A DNA stretch of 64,000 nt from contig JALIZF010001940.1 of the NCBI GenBank assembly GCA_029948255.1, positions 2,727,001 to 2,791,000 of the forward strand, in the 5' to 3' direction. The position numbers and the translations under genes are program-made. Every line of letters begins with the position of its first letter. Position 1 is the stretch's first letter. Origin of the DNA: Telmatactis stephensoni. Taxonomy: Eukaryota > Cnidaria > Anthozoa > Actiniaria > Isophelliidae. Below, piece after piece: positions 27,114 through 38,318 of the stretch. The notes below the pieces were generated by a model, which was given only the letters and a program-made list of their open reading frames with translations, had not been told where the DNA came from and made no database searches.

Positions 27114-28180
27114 TAGACTGATTCCATAAGTCGGTCCCAGTTCGCTCTCTGACGATTTTTTTTTCGCTCACGGGTCCGACTTATTTGCAAACATACTCAG
27201 AAATGATCCGCATCTCGAAAAAACGAGATAGCCAATGAAATCGTTTGTTATGCCATTCAAAACATTTTGACCAATCACATACTGTCTTATTATACCGATC
27301 TGAAACTTCACTTCCGGTAAGACGCCATTTTGTTTTTGAAAATGAATTACCAACTAAAAGGAAGGTAACGTTAAAGCCGTTCCAAAGAAAAGCTATTGAA
27401 CAAGTTCTAGAGGGGAAAGACGTGTTTGTTTATCTTCCCACAGGATGTGGCAAAACGTTTTGCCTGATCTATTACATGCAAAGGCCGGCAACGGCAATAT
27501 TTTTGTATCGCCTTTGACGCCTTGATGAAAGATCAAGTGGACAGTTTTAGGAAGTTACTAGATTCCCGCTGCCTTTGCCGGCTTTACCGGAGAAGGAGAA
27601 GACGATTCCACTGTGACAGAAGAGGCCAAATTTGGCAAATACAAGGCTAGTAATGATTGTAATATTATCTGACAAAGCCCAGTGGTTTTGGTCATGCCCT
27701 CGTGAAACAAGTTCTGCAGTTATAAGCCGTTTATCTCTCCGGAATTACATCGAAGGAGTTTAAAAATACTCTAGGGTGTATTGATGTTGATGAGGCTCAT
27801 TGTGTAACTCAGTTGTAAGCTTATGTTTTAATAAAATTTGAATGTTCGATGATGTGTGTTGTTCTGTTTGCCTAGATTCACGCCGTAAAGATTGTAAACT
27901 AACTCTTCATTCTCAGTGCCCACAATTCTTCTTTTTTCTTTCTGAGAACTGCAAACGTCCTCAGCTCGATTCAAACAAACTTTATAGGAGTACTTTTATG
28001 AGAAAACATCGAGTTGTAGAAATAAAGAAACGTATGGAATTTTACTTCCGGCTCATTAGGTATTCAAGAGCCTCGTTTTGGTTTGTACAGCAACGGCTGA
28101 TGAATGAGATAAGTCGGACCCGTGAGCGTAAAAAAAAATCGTCAGAGAGCGAACTGGGACCGACTTATGGAATCAGTCTA
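27114..28180. mobile_element. 1.07-kb inverted-repeat element carrying a helicase fragment
   Basis: About 71 nt at 27114-27184 and 28109-28180 are nearly perfect inverted repeats, starting TAGACTGATTCCATAAGTCG and ending inward at CGGGTCCGACTTAT. Between them lies the RecQ-like fragment. The flanks show a partial GTCAC/GTGAC mirror but no clear target duplication. Confidence 0.7.
27333..27823 (+). pseudogene. Broken RecQ-like (SF2) DNA helicase fragment
   Basis: One frame gives LKPFQRKAIEQVLEGKDVFV followed by YLPTGCGKTFCL, which is the Q-motif-like start and Walker A (motif I) of RecQ-type helicases. After a frameshift, LMKDQVDSFRKL (motif Ia region) follows. Further frameshifts lead to CIDVDEAHCVTQ, the DEAH-box motif II, near 27779-27816. 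The order and spacing suit a RecQ N-terminal helicase lobe. Frameshifts and stops show it is dead here. RecQ-like genes are abundant in cnidarian mobile DNA by my recollection; whether this one belongs to the element or was captured is unknown. Confidence 0.7.
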
Positions 28181-30350
28181 TTTATGTCACGAGAGCTCAC
28201 TCGCAAAGCCACACAATGCACAATGTTTAAACTCTTTACAATAAGCGCACGCAATTTATTCAAGAACGGAACTATTTTCAGTCAATTCTACAATGTCTAA
28301 GCTTTAAAGTGATGATAAACACAATTCTGGGCGATAGTAGAAATCAAAAGTTATTTTACTTTTTTGGAAAGAAGTCCGTAGCAAGTGACAAAGTTTGTTT
28401 TTGAAATTCGCCAAAAGTTGTAAGAATTCTTTTGTAGTACAAAATATCTCGAATCTGCTGAAACTGAAGGCACTTCAAGAAAACATTTCGATGTACCTTT
28501 TCCAAGTGTTTCCTCGACCATAAAGCAGAATATCGCAGGTAGCCATTAGGGTCAAACACAACCAGAAAACTCGACAAGATTGCGGCCATTACAAAGGTGG
28601 TGCTATAATGCCATAAGTTGTATGCCATACATTTTCTATTTCAAAACTGACTTCATATCTGCAAATATAAGAAGTGAAACATTCACACAGTACTGTTTTT
28701 AAACATGGGCGATAGTAAAATTTTCGAGCAAACTTGCCATAAAGTTGGGGAAATAACAACACTGCTTTCGAAGTTTACACAAAAAGAAGGCATTTTCTTG
28801 AAGTGATCGGCTTTGATCAAGAGCTTTATACTGAAAATATTGAAACTTCAATACATAAATACTCACCTTAATGTCCTTTTGGGACAAAAGGACGATTTTA
28901 GCACTCAATAAAATCCCAACAAAGACAGCCATGTTCAATGATTTTCGTTCATTTGCAGCACATTTGACGCAAGATTTCTTTTGGAATAAAACGCCACAAC
29001 ATATATTATTGATCACAAATGCTAGTCAAATGTGTGTAGGGTTGATTTTCTTTTCGACTCGTTCAAATGGACGTCTTGAATCATGAGATCATCGAGTCAA
29101 GAACCCACACTGGAACCTGTTCTAAACAAAATGGCGCCAATTCTCGAAGATATTCTGCTTACAGTGCGCGTGCGCAACAGAATGCCTACATGCTTGTTGA
29201 GTTATCAAGGAATCGAACTGACATTAAATATCGGAAAGACAAGTGATATTTTCAGTTAAACTTTTGTCATCATTTTCAGTCACGCATGATACTTCTCGCC
29301 GAGATAAACTCTGCAGAGTAGGTACTTCAAACCATGTGAAATCACATATTGTTAGCGAATAAGCCAACAAAATTTACATATCTGGAAAGTTCAAGAACTG
29401 AACTTTGATTTTAAGTGGTTGCTCCCCTTTTCCCCCTCAGCGGTTTCAGAGATAGAGGAGTTTGAAAACTAAGAAAATTTGCCATCTTGTTCCAGAAGGT
29501 GACAAAAATACCGCGTCATACTCAGGTCAATGTCAGGTTTCCCAATAGTAAAACTTGGAAAATCCAAGGAAACCTTAAAATACTAGAAGGGATATTATTA
29601 TTATGAAGCTTCATTCACGCCTAAAAAGCCTTCCTTTTATGTTTTTTATTAGTATGAACGCTTCCAATTCAAAGCAGAAGCAGTCCGGTCCATTAATCTT
29701 GTTCGTCGGAGAGAAAGCATGTTCCTCATGGCGACATTTAATAATTCCAGGCAAGAAGCCTACAAAAAGCAAATATAATAAACCTACGTCAAGAAAATCC
29801 CTGATTCATTCAGCATCAGTTTTACATATAAGCTTTGCTAAATTTGCCAAACATTATATTTCCGCTGTAGTTATAATATCGGTATCTCGACTTTCATAAC
29901 TGATAACTTGTGATAACGAATCAAAGCTATGAACTAACTGATAAAACTTACAAAGAGCTTATCTGAAAAATAATGCTTCTGTGTACTCTAACAAGACATG
30001 GAGAGTTAAGGTTTGCAAACTTTTGGATAGATGTATCGCTCGATGGAACGACCAGAAGGCGCCTTTCTGGAGGCGAATATATTTACAAAGCTGAAATGGC
30101 AGTAGATGACTTTCCGGCATCGCCAGGGAAGGTAAACTTGGTGCTGTCAATTCGAATGGATATGGTGGATCGACACAGTGTATTATTACTAAGTCATTAT
30201 TCTCGAAAATCTATATTCTTGATCGATAGTGTTGTTGTTTGAGAACCTCTATTGATGTTATCACCTCGGTGGTTGGAGTCAACTGAGTTAGAATTTCATT
30301 TTGAACCATGATCCTTTGCGCGCCACTGTCCATCCTCCTCTGCTCTCCAC
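28181..30350. other. Right interior of the 6.47-kb element
   Basis: A 98-codon frame starts with ATG at 29603 and an 89-codon frame at 29973; neither resembles a known protein. No transposase catalytic motif was found on either strand by eye. Confidence 0.35.
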
Positions 30351-30540
30351 TATTAGCGTCTCGTTTCAAATCTCAACACAGGAAACCCAAAATACTAATT
30401 GATTTATTCGTTCATTTACGACTCTTAAAAGCCGGACTCCCTGTGATTCAACCAATCAAATAACACTGACGTAACAAAGAGAAGTCAAAACCTTGACCCC
30501 CACTGACGTCATAAAAGGACTACAATTTATCATTTAGGAG

Positions 30541-30736
30541 TGTCTGGAGTTAGAGTGATACTTAAAGTGAGACATACAGCGCCCGGCAACAAGTTAGCTA
30601 GTTGGACATTCGAGTGCGTGTTCACAAGTTTCTACAGCTGTCTGGAGTTAGAGTGATACTTAAAGTGAGACATACAGCGCCCGGCAACAAGTTAGCTAGT
30701 TGGCCATTCGAGTGCGTGTTGATAAGTTTCTACAGC
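30541..30736. repeat. 98-bp tandem duplication
   Basis: TGTCTGGAGTTAGAGTGATA starts units at 30541 and 30639, which are almost identical. The counterpart near 61415 has a single shortened unit. Confidence 0.9.
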
Positions 30737-30980
30737 TGTTCAGTTTGATAAAACATTTTGTTTATCTACGAGATATTACAACATTATCAGTTTTCTATTT
30801 AGTAAGTACATCTCAAGCATGTTAAGGCCTGGGTCAGGCTCCTATTTAGCATAAAATGGTATTTTATTACAATCCAAGAGTAATATTGAACGTTTCGCTT
30901 TCTATCTTTTTGAAAATGAATTTGCATGGAGGATTTATTTTACGCTGCTCCGTAAAATTAGTTTAAATTTACCACTAAAC

Positions 30981-31190
30981 AATGTTTGATAAAGAAAAGC
31001 TTCAGGAGGTTTTCAACTTAGAACTTCTCCCCTTGATACGGAGAGAAATTAGACTAGAATTGAAAGTTGAAGTCGACAAAATCAACAATTCTATCAAAGA
31101 CCTCACGAAACGCTTGCTTCGATGCCATTGACGCATCTCAACAGCATCGATCTAAGTGATGAGTACGATGAAGTTCTTCAATCCATCCAA
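30981..31190 (+). pseudogene. Coiled-coil transposon ORF fragment
   Basis: From ATG 30981 the frame gives MFDKEKLQEVFNLELLPLIR and a heptad-rich tail (KVEVDKINNSIKDLTKRL), then needs two frameshifts to continue as FDAIDASQQHRSK and SDEYDEVLQSIQ. This looks like the coiled-coil N-terminus of a LINE ORF1-type protein, now dead. The family is inferred. Confidence 0.4.
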
Positions 31191-32155
31191 TGTACAAACT
31201 AGACGCACACGTGCGTTCACTCGTGCCCCTGGAGCCCTTTTTATGAGAGGCTCCAACGACCGGCTCCATTCGTACTCTTCCCCGAGCCGTTTCACGCATT
31301 CTTCAACATTTCAGGAAATAGCTAACCGTAACATAATGACCTTTTTTTAATCGGCTAACTTTTAAACTAAAAAATACCTTGATTAGTCGGTTTGTCTGTC
31401 AACAGCTTTTCTATTATCATGCATGGGTATTAGATATTCCAACATGCAAAAATATACCAGTTTATTCAACTTCTTATTTCACTATATATCTCAATTGTTT
31501 GCTGTAAAGACTTCTACAACGGCATATTTGACACAATAACAAATCGTGTATTTTTTCGTTCGTGTTTCGGATGTTTTATATATGAATAAAATGCGTTACG
31601 TGACCAAACGCGAAATACAAGGTCAATGGAATATAGTTTCATGCCATTCCGATATTAAATTAAAATTCAGTACAAAAACCTCTCAAGATCTATTGAATGC
31701 TTGAATGAGGAATATAATTGACTTACTTCTATGTATGTTCGTTTAGCAACATGTAGGATGAGAAATTCGTAGTTTTTCAGCTCATAGGAAACAGTCGTTA
31801 TCGCGAGGGCCTCGGCTTTCAAGTACTCCATTTAAAGTTCGATATTTGGTCAAAGTATTGGAGATGAAGCTCAAAATAACAGCCCATTCTGAAGCTCTTA
31901 TAAGTATATAGGTATATCTCGAGTTAAAAGCTCCAAATTACATTGTTCTACTGCAGGAAAAGCCTGTCTCTGAAAGCTATTTTCTTTGTAGTCGGCCATC
32001 TTGCATTCCTAAAGTTCCTGGATTGCGTTCGCTCAAAGGTGATGAATGAAGGGCATTGTTTTTACGTTCTTAACCAATCAGAAGTCTCTCAGGACGAAAA
32101 GAGGAAAAAAAACATTTGCAGTTTATAACTCGTTCCCGGCCTAAAGGCCTGGGCA
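31190..32155 (+). repeat. Interspersed repeat of about 960 bp, direct copy
   Basis: Nearly the whole stretch is the reverse complement of 57001-58015: one starts CTAGACGCACACGTGCGTTC and the other ends in its complement. The right end reads CGTTCCCGGCCTAAAGGCCT. Partial copies occur at 43435-43625 and 44105-44340. Confidence 0.75.
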
Positions 32156-32837
32156 CGAGTAAAAACAGATTGCAGGCTTCCCAAACAGCGTTGCAGAGTT
32201 CCAAGAAGAGGTCGACAAATTCACCTTTTCGGTGCTAGGTTTCACGTGGATGTCACGTGATCCAGGATGTAAACATCGATCACACAAAAGTTCGGACATT
32301 CTTACACGCGATGCAGGTCAAGGTCATTGTACGAACTCCAAATTTTTGAGTCGCACGCCAAAGTTTGCTTCTCACGAAAGTCTTTTCATTCAACAAATCC
32401 TAAAATTATATCTAAGCTCATTTAATATTGGTAGAGATATTGCAATTTTAGTTTTTTTTAGTTCGGCCCAGTGACCCAGGCCTTAACATGCTTGAGATTA
32501 TTTCTAATTTATTTACTATATTATTACTAAAATGTCTAACTTGAGGAAAGTCTTGAAAACTTCAGTATGATCCCAGTATCACACTAAACAACTGTACTCT
32601 TTCTTTTCCGGGTGAAAAATTATGGCATGGATGGTCCATAAACGTTGCATCACCACTAGTGCTGATATTTTCGATATCTTCTCATTGCTAATTCTTCTTT
32701 ATAAACTTCTTGCAGAGTTAGCAAGCACTAACAACCAATACCAACTTCACAAAGACCTACTTTCTTAATCGAAGGCTAAGAGTGATCTCAGTAAACTGAA
32801 CCAGCCAACTCCATATAACTAGGCCCTTCATCTGAAC

Positions 32838-33428
32838 TTGAATATTTTTCAACAGGAGACGACGATGAACGTTACAGACAAAAACCACCTGCAAGCAGTG
32901 AATGCAAAACGGCTCCCCAAGCCTGAAGAGACATACGGAAGTTCCGATGAATACCACGTCGTACGCCCTATATATACAGTTGAGTCAGCTGAGTACTTGT
33001 TGAGAAAAGTTCAGGTTTTTGATGATGAAAACAATGTCATCCTGCAAAACGGCTCATCTGTAACAATCGTTGAACTGGGCTGTGGGACTGGTCTTTTAAC
33101 AATTGCTATGATGCAGGCTTTGAAAGGGAAGGAGGCTAGCGTGCGCTACATTGCAACGGACCCAGTGGAAGCAATGATGCAAACTTTCATCAAGAATCTA
33201 CCCGATGTGGAGTTTATAAGTTGTAAAGCGGAGACCATGCGTAAGTAGTAGTTAAATAGTAGCCCAATCTTGTAAAGAAGGTTAAGGGATTTTTTTACTG
33301 TTATAATATGGTCAAATTCTATGAAAAAATGGTTTGGGTGGCTTTCTGGCTCGGCTGGCTGGCTGGCTGGTTTGTCGGTTGGCTGGTTGTTAGATTAATT
33401 GGCTGGTTGGTTGGTTGTTGGATGGTTG

Positions 33429-33521
<93 letters not shown>

Positions 33522-34226
33522 CTGGTTGGCTGGTTGGCTGGTTGGCTGGTTGGCTGGTTGGCTGGTTGGCTGGTTGGCTGGTTGGCTGGTTGGCTGGTTG
33601 GCTGGTTGGCTGGTTGGCTGGTTGGCTGGTTGGCTGGTTGGCTGGTTGGCTGGTTGGCTGGTTGGCTGGTTGGCTGGTTGGCTGGTTGGCTGGTTGGCTG
33701 GTTGGCTGGTTGGCTGGTTGGCTGGTTGGCTGGTTGGCTGGTTGGCTGGTTGGCTGGTTGGCTGGTTGGCTGGTTGGCTGGTTGGCTGGTTGGCTGGTTG
33801 GCTGGTTGGCTGGTTGGCTGGTTGGCTGGTTGGCTGGTTGGCTGGTTGGCTGGTTGGCTGGTTGGCTGGTTGGCTGGTTGGCTGGTTGGCTGGTTGGCTG
33901 GTTGGCTGGTTGGCTGGTTGGCTGGTTGGCTGGTTGGCTGGTTGGCTGGTTGGCTGGTTGGCTGGTTGGCTGGTTGGCTGATTGGTAGGTTGGTTGATTG
34001 GATGGTTGGTTGGTTGGTAGGCTGGCTGGCTGGCTGATTGATCTGTCGGTTGGTTGGCTGGTTGTTTGATCGATTCGCTGGTTGGCTGTTTTGTTGGCTG
34101 GTTGGTTGGTTTGCTGGTTGGCCGGCTGGTTGGCTGGCTGGTGGGTTGGTCGATTGGTTGGCTGGTTGGATGGATGGATGACTCGTTTGTTGGTTGGTTG
34201 GCTGGTTGGCTGGCTGGTTGGCTTTT

Positions 34227-34257
<31 letters not shown>

Positions 34258-34846
34258 TTGGTTTGTCGGTTGGCTGGTTGTTTGATTGATTGGCTGGTTG
34301 GTTGGTTGGTTACCAATTTACAAGTGAACCTCTTCTGTAGCTTTCCCTGACAACAGTGTTAACGCCATTGTGGCTGGAGCAAGCTTCCACTGGTTCACAA
34401 ACCAACAAGCCTACAAACAGATGCACCGAGTTCTTAAGCCAGACGGAATGCTGGGCTATATCACTAACCTTCCAAGTGAAACCGATCCAGACCGTCCTGA
34501 ATGGACCAAAGACATGTACAAACTTCTCTGGGAGAGTTACCACAAGACTCAAGTGCCATTTGAACATGATTATAAATGGAGACAAATCCTTTTCTCCAGT
34601 GGGCTGTTTGAAGACTACAAAGAAGATGTCAACCTCAAGTTCTTCCAAGAAGTTGGAGTAGAAGAATGCATCCGTTGTTTTTCTTCTTTTGGAGGTGTAG
34701 CGGCTGGAGGGCAAAAGCACCGTGAATTATTTGAATCCAGATTGAGAGAAGTGCTTAAGAAACACTTTCTCGATCAAAATATCAGGTTTCCTGGCATCGA
34801 TTGTACTACTGAAATTTACACTAGCAAGTCTGTTAAAAAGGCCTAA
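32838..34846 (+). CDS. Class I SAM-dependent methyltransferase, copy A (2 coding exons)
   Basis: Transfers methyl from S-adenosylmethionine to an unknown small substrate, presumably in the cytosol. Coding exons 32865-33240 and 34341-34846 give 293 residues. ATG 32865 lies 10 bases after a splice acceptor (TTTTTCAACAG ending at 32855), so a 5' UTR exon probably lies upstream; residues before this ATG would be intron. The intron is 33241-34340 (GTAAGT...TCTGTAG, phase 1); the join restores [12 protein letters not shown]. Motif I is [10 protein letters not shown] at 69-78, the acidic residue of motif II is Asp99 in ATDP, and motif IV lies around [12 protein letters not shown] at 133-144. The length and motifs fit the Methyltransf_11 group, near yeast trans-aconitate methyltransferase-like proteins. 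Nearly the whole intron is a minisatellite. The gene looks intact. Confidence 0.88.
33340..34310 (+). repeat. TTGGCTGG minisatellite and GATT tract in the methyltransferase A intron
   Basis: GATT repeats (33425-33518) lead into nearly uniform TTGGCTGG octamers (33519-33985), followed by a degenerate tail to 34310. Long frames on both strands ([16 protein letters not shown]) arise because three octamers equal eight codons; they are not genes. Confidence 0.97.
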
Positions 34847-35387
34847 TCATTGCCATTTTTTCTTTGTGATTCTTAGTTCTCTGCGGCACAGTATCAGAGG
34901 ACAAATGCGTTTACTGAAAACGTTTTATCAAGCTTTGATTTCCACGATTTTGGCAATGCCAAAACAAAGCCTTTAGTAGTAAATATGATCATGAAATAAG
35001 CAGCTTTCTAATACAAATAAATTCACTACGTATGATAACAGAATTTTGTTCATTATTGCCCTAATGCCGGCTTATCGCTTATGTCTGGCGTGGCTCTTCA
35101 TCACTGCTTGACAGATTTGCTGTGCTCCGTCAATCAGGATTTTACATTTATATTTTGAATGTAGAATTCAAACCAATAAAGGTCAGCCGCAGGCCCTCGT
35201 TTCCAGTCCCCTTACGAGTGCTAATACGCAGGCTTGTCTTCCATAGTACAAATAATATCGGGTATCGAAGAACGATGAAGCAGGGATTTGAGAATCCAGC
35301 GTCAATCTGAACTGATCTGCAGACCATTCACCATTCAGATGCTTATGGGATTGTGGCGCAATTATGCTTTCATTTTTAGCAAAGTTT
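34847..35387 (+). repeat. Duplicated 3' flank of methyltransferase copy A
   Basis: Matches 49322-50591 apart from a LINE-bearing insertion of about 750 bp in copy B. Similarity stops near GCAAAGTT in both copies, which sets the right edge of the duplication. Confidence 0.75.
35016..35021 (+). terminator. Poly(A) signal of methyltransferase copy A
   Basis: AATAAA 170 bp after the stop. It is conserved at the matching place in copy B. A second AATAAA lies at 35175-35180 and is likewise shared. Confidence 0.6.
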
Positions 35388-36090
35388 TCCTAGAAAAAAG
35401 GACTGGGAGTGAGGGTTATCGTTCATGTAAACTGCGCTCTTAAATATTTGTCAGTGGCCCGCCGTTATCCAGTTATTTTGAATTTTAGACCAATTTTAGC
35501 GGGTTCGGTTTGATAAAGTCTACGGATGGTTTTTGTGGGTCATTAGTGTGTTTCGTAGGGCCACACAAAATATGCATCTTTCTGATGAGCTAAATTGTGT
35601 TCTAGTTTGAAAATCAGCAAGCAACTTTCAAAATCTTTTCAAAGAAGAAAATAGCCAGTAGTTAAAGAATGTTTTCGCTCGCAGCGGAGTTTAAATACAA
35701 TGAAAAAAAATTAACACGGCTTATAGTTTGGCCATTAAAAGAAACAGTATGGACTGATATGGGTTACCAGAGAAAATATTTTCAAGAAGTGCAGCCTTAA
35801 GAATTTTAGGCTTAGAAATAGACTTTTCTTAGCTTTGTTCACACAAAATATATACTCTTTATACATTACTATTTGGAATAAATAAGGTCTACAATGTCTA
35901 AGGGAAATAGCGGAAAAAGTAGTTACAAACGATTCAACCGCACTAACTGAAGTATGAATTAAAAAGTACATGAAAACGTTCAATTTTTGACATTAAAAAT
36001 GAATCTTAAGATTGGCCGCGGGCCGATATTCGACGATATAATTCACGTCCTGAAGAATTCATTGAATTAAGAAAATATAGTCAAACTAAG
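35388..36090. other. Intergenic, no gene recognised
   Basis: AT-rich; the longest frames have no family resemblance. Confidence 0.4.
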
Positions 36091-36910
36091 TAAACATTTG
36101 CCATGTGCGGGTTTTTTTTTTTTTTTTTTTTTGTATTTATAAATTAACGACACTTAATTGGATCAGAATTCCACTTCTGTTTCGATCCCATCTGTGTTTC
36201 GACAATGGATTTTATTTTGGCTTTAACTTCTTTGGTTTGGACTATTTCTTATATTTAACCATCCAAGCCAAGGAAGCACAGCAGTCTGTTGCTTTAGTAT
36301 GTTGTTGTTAGCGTTCGTTGAGTCGCCATCGTTTTTTTAGGTCTATTCGCTGACAAATGTAAGCGCGGGCGCTATTGTACTCCGCTGTTAGCAAGAAATG
36401 CAGGCGCGGGATTACGCCGAGCGAGCCCCTTCAACTCATAAGTCCAGACGATGGCGTCATTTTACTACAACTACCAGAATGCTCTATACGAATTTTCTTT
36501 TTTATTCAGATTTTTACTTCGGCCCTTTTAAGAACAGTCGAACAATTGGCACTAATTATTTTACAAAAGAAAGTGGGCAAAGCATTCTGGTAGTTGTAGT
36601 ATATGACGCCATCATGCAAATGGCCTATTGTAAATCAGTCAAGTTATATCAATACATAGCTATACATATTCTTTTCATGTGACGTCATCGAAAATATTCA
36701 TGCTTCATATTGATCATGACCCACATAAAGTTAAGTCTGAAGTATGTTTCTTATATACCTAACAGATGTTTTCCTTGAGTATTTGAGAAACTTTCCTTGT
36801 TTGGTTTTCGAGTTATCAAAGGTAAAACCTATGTCACGCAACACTGTCACGCGTTTTCCTCGGGACGTAAAACGATAAATTTGTTAGAAGTAAACACACA
36901 TTTGCCTTGC
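36091..36910 (-). repeat. Inverted copy of the 60.9-61.27 kb repeat
   Basis: 36100-36180 is the reverse complement of 61185-61268, including a poly-T/poly-A block. 36675-36900 is the reverse complement of about 60940-61170 (GTCACGCAACACTGTCACGC and neighbours). The MITE at 36450 lies in the interval. Confidence 0.7.
36450..36613. mobile_element. 164-bp MITE
   Basis: GATGGCGTCA...ACTACAACTACCAGAATGCT at the left is mirrored by AGCATTCTGGTAGTTGTAGT...TGACGCCATC at the right. It has no coding capacity and sits between the two halves of the inverted repeat copy. Confidence 0.75.
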
Positions 36911-37044
36911 AACGGGCCGGGGTGGTGGTTTTGTGTCCGAAATCATGTCACCCCTGGTGTCGGCTCTGAAGTTGTTTTTGTTTTAAATATTCCTGTCCAT
37001 AAAGAAGAACCTCATTTCGACGTTGATCATTTGAGTGAGCAACA

Positions 37045-37246
37045 TGAAAAGAGCACGGAGCGAGTCCACTGATTCTGAAGACAGTATGGTTTCCGACACC
37101 GAAGGCCGAAGGTTACTATTGTCGTAACAATCAACTGGTTGAATGGGATATTTGCTCACACGTCTTTGCCGTAGATGATCATATAGCACGAAAGTCAAGT
37201 TTTGTCGTTGTCGAGACTGTGATGCAGTCTATCAATTGTCGTTGAA
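37045..37246 (+). pseudogene. Unidentified broken frame
   Basis: ATG 37045 starts MKRARSESTDSEDSMVSD; after a +1 shift near 37110 a stop-free frame continues as YYCRNNQLVEWDICSHVF. Serine/acid-rich then mixed composition. I do not recognise the family; it may be a transposon remnant. Confidence 0.25.
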
Positions 37247-37406
37247 ATCCAAGAAATTAAAACTCATGGACGGATCATGATGACAATCAAGAAGAATCCG
37301 AATGCGAATTGTAACATCCAAAACGTGAATAAAAGGACTTTTGACATTAAATTTGAGTCTGGTTTGTTTGTCTACCTTTCAAGATCTAAATTTACATGTG
37401 TTGGAA

Positions 37407-37989
37407 CAAGGGCACTAGGACAAAGTCGTTGTGTTTATGTGTAATAAATCAAGTTAAAAATTGTACTTATCTGCAGTCAATCCTTTGAAGCTCTGAAGTC
37501 ACATTATTTCCTCTGTTTTTGACCTTTCTGGCCTCTGTTCTAGCTGTTATAATGCTTTATCTTTGGTCAAACGAACGTTCCAACGGTTTGAATATCGATA
37601 CTCGTTTGCAATTGGGGTCCAGTTCCCGCTCCGCCAAACTTTAGTTAGCGATTAGTAGTAATAAGTTAATCAAATTCGACTTAAGATCACTCTAAGTCAC
37701 TTAGAGTGATCTTAAGTCGAATTTGATTAACTTATTACTACTAATCGCTAACTAAAGTTTGGCGGAGCGGGAACTGGACCCCAATTGCAAACGAGTATCG
37801 ATATTCAAACCGTTGGAACGTTCGTTTGACCAAAGATAAAGCATTATAACAGCTAGAACAGAGGCCAGAAAGGTCAAAAACAGAGGAAATAATGTGACTT
37901 CAGAGCTTCAAAGGATTGACTGCAGATAAGTACAATTTTTAACTTGATTTATTACACATAAACACAACGACTTTGTCCTAGTGCCCTTG
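37407..37989. mobile_element. 583-bp perfect palindrome with 7-bp flanking repeats
   Basis: Arms 37407-37697 and 37699-37989 are perfect 291-nt inverted repeats around one central base (37698), as far as I can read. GTTGGAA flanks both sides (37400-37406, 37990-37996). Ends are CAAGGGCAC and GTGCCCTTG. The flanking repeats argue for a genuine insertion of a foldback element; no coding frame is present. Confidence 0.8.
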
Positions 37990-38318
37990 GTTGGAACCGT
38001 TCAGAGTGATTTCTTTATCTCTTTATGATCTCATGTATTCAATTGTTGTATGACAGTTGTAATGGTCAATAGATAGCTACGATGATTTATATATTTACAT
38101 ACATATCTATATACTTTACACTTATTATATTATATTATATTATAGTGTAGTCTAGATTCAATTTTTTTTGTTTGTATTCCTTATATACCTTACTGGTATT
38201 TTTGTTTGGAATAAAGCTATTATTTGTATAAACTGTTCTCCCATACTTTACGAGTCACAAACCCAAAGGCGATCGTACGGAAAGGTTAAAACTGAGTGGC
38301 TGAAGAACTAAAATAATC

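Larger units (their letters stand above)
24840..29195. repeat. Subterminal inverted repeat pair around the interior
   Basis: GCATGTAGGCATTCTGTC near 24852 is mirrored by ACAGAATGCCTACATGC near 29178-29194, each followed inward by an AAAATGGCG motif. This may mark an older element nested in, or the subterminal part of, the 6.47-kb transposon. Confidence 0.45.
23978..30445. mobile_element. 6.47-kb DNA transposon, 95-bp TIRs, 7-bp target duplication
   Basis: Ends 23978-24072 and about 30351-30445 are inverted repeats that differ at one base in the first 95. They start CACAGGGAGCCCGGCTTTT. ATTCAAC flanks both sides (23971-23977, 30446-30452). The related repeat copy at 61319-61325 shows one ATTCAAC with joined flanks, the empty site. 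The TIR style matches the 985-bp element at 21320. The interior holds nested inverted repeats and a broken RecQ-like helicase, but I find no intact transposase. Confidence 0.88.
30446..32760. repeat. Interspersed repeat, right part of host copy 1
   Basis: Matches 61319-62222, with an extra segment of about 1.5 kb (roughly 30906-32395) inserted here. The shared phrase AAGTACATCTCAAGCATGTT starts at 30803 and 61505; the shared end CTTCTTGCAGAGTTAGCAAG lies near 32707 and 62152. Confidence 0.75.

Noticed and set aside
33390..34316. Frames of 308, 175, 156 and 155 codons over the intron minisatellite
   Set aside because: All are translations of TTGGCTGG and GATT repeats; every frame stays open, and the stretch lies within a spliced intron.
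34321..34345. Acceptor at CCCTGACAACAG (34353) for methyltransferase exon 2
   Set aside because: It would shift the frame away from [12 protein letters not shown]; the acceptor TCTGTAG ending at 34340 gives the family-typical MPFPDNSV.
37407..37989. Palindrome as a pure assembly artefact
   Set aside because: Not fully excluded, but matching 7-bp direct repeats on both sides favour a genuine insertion.
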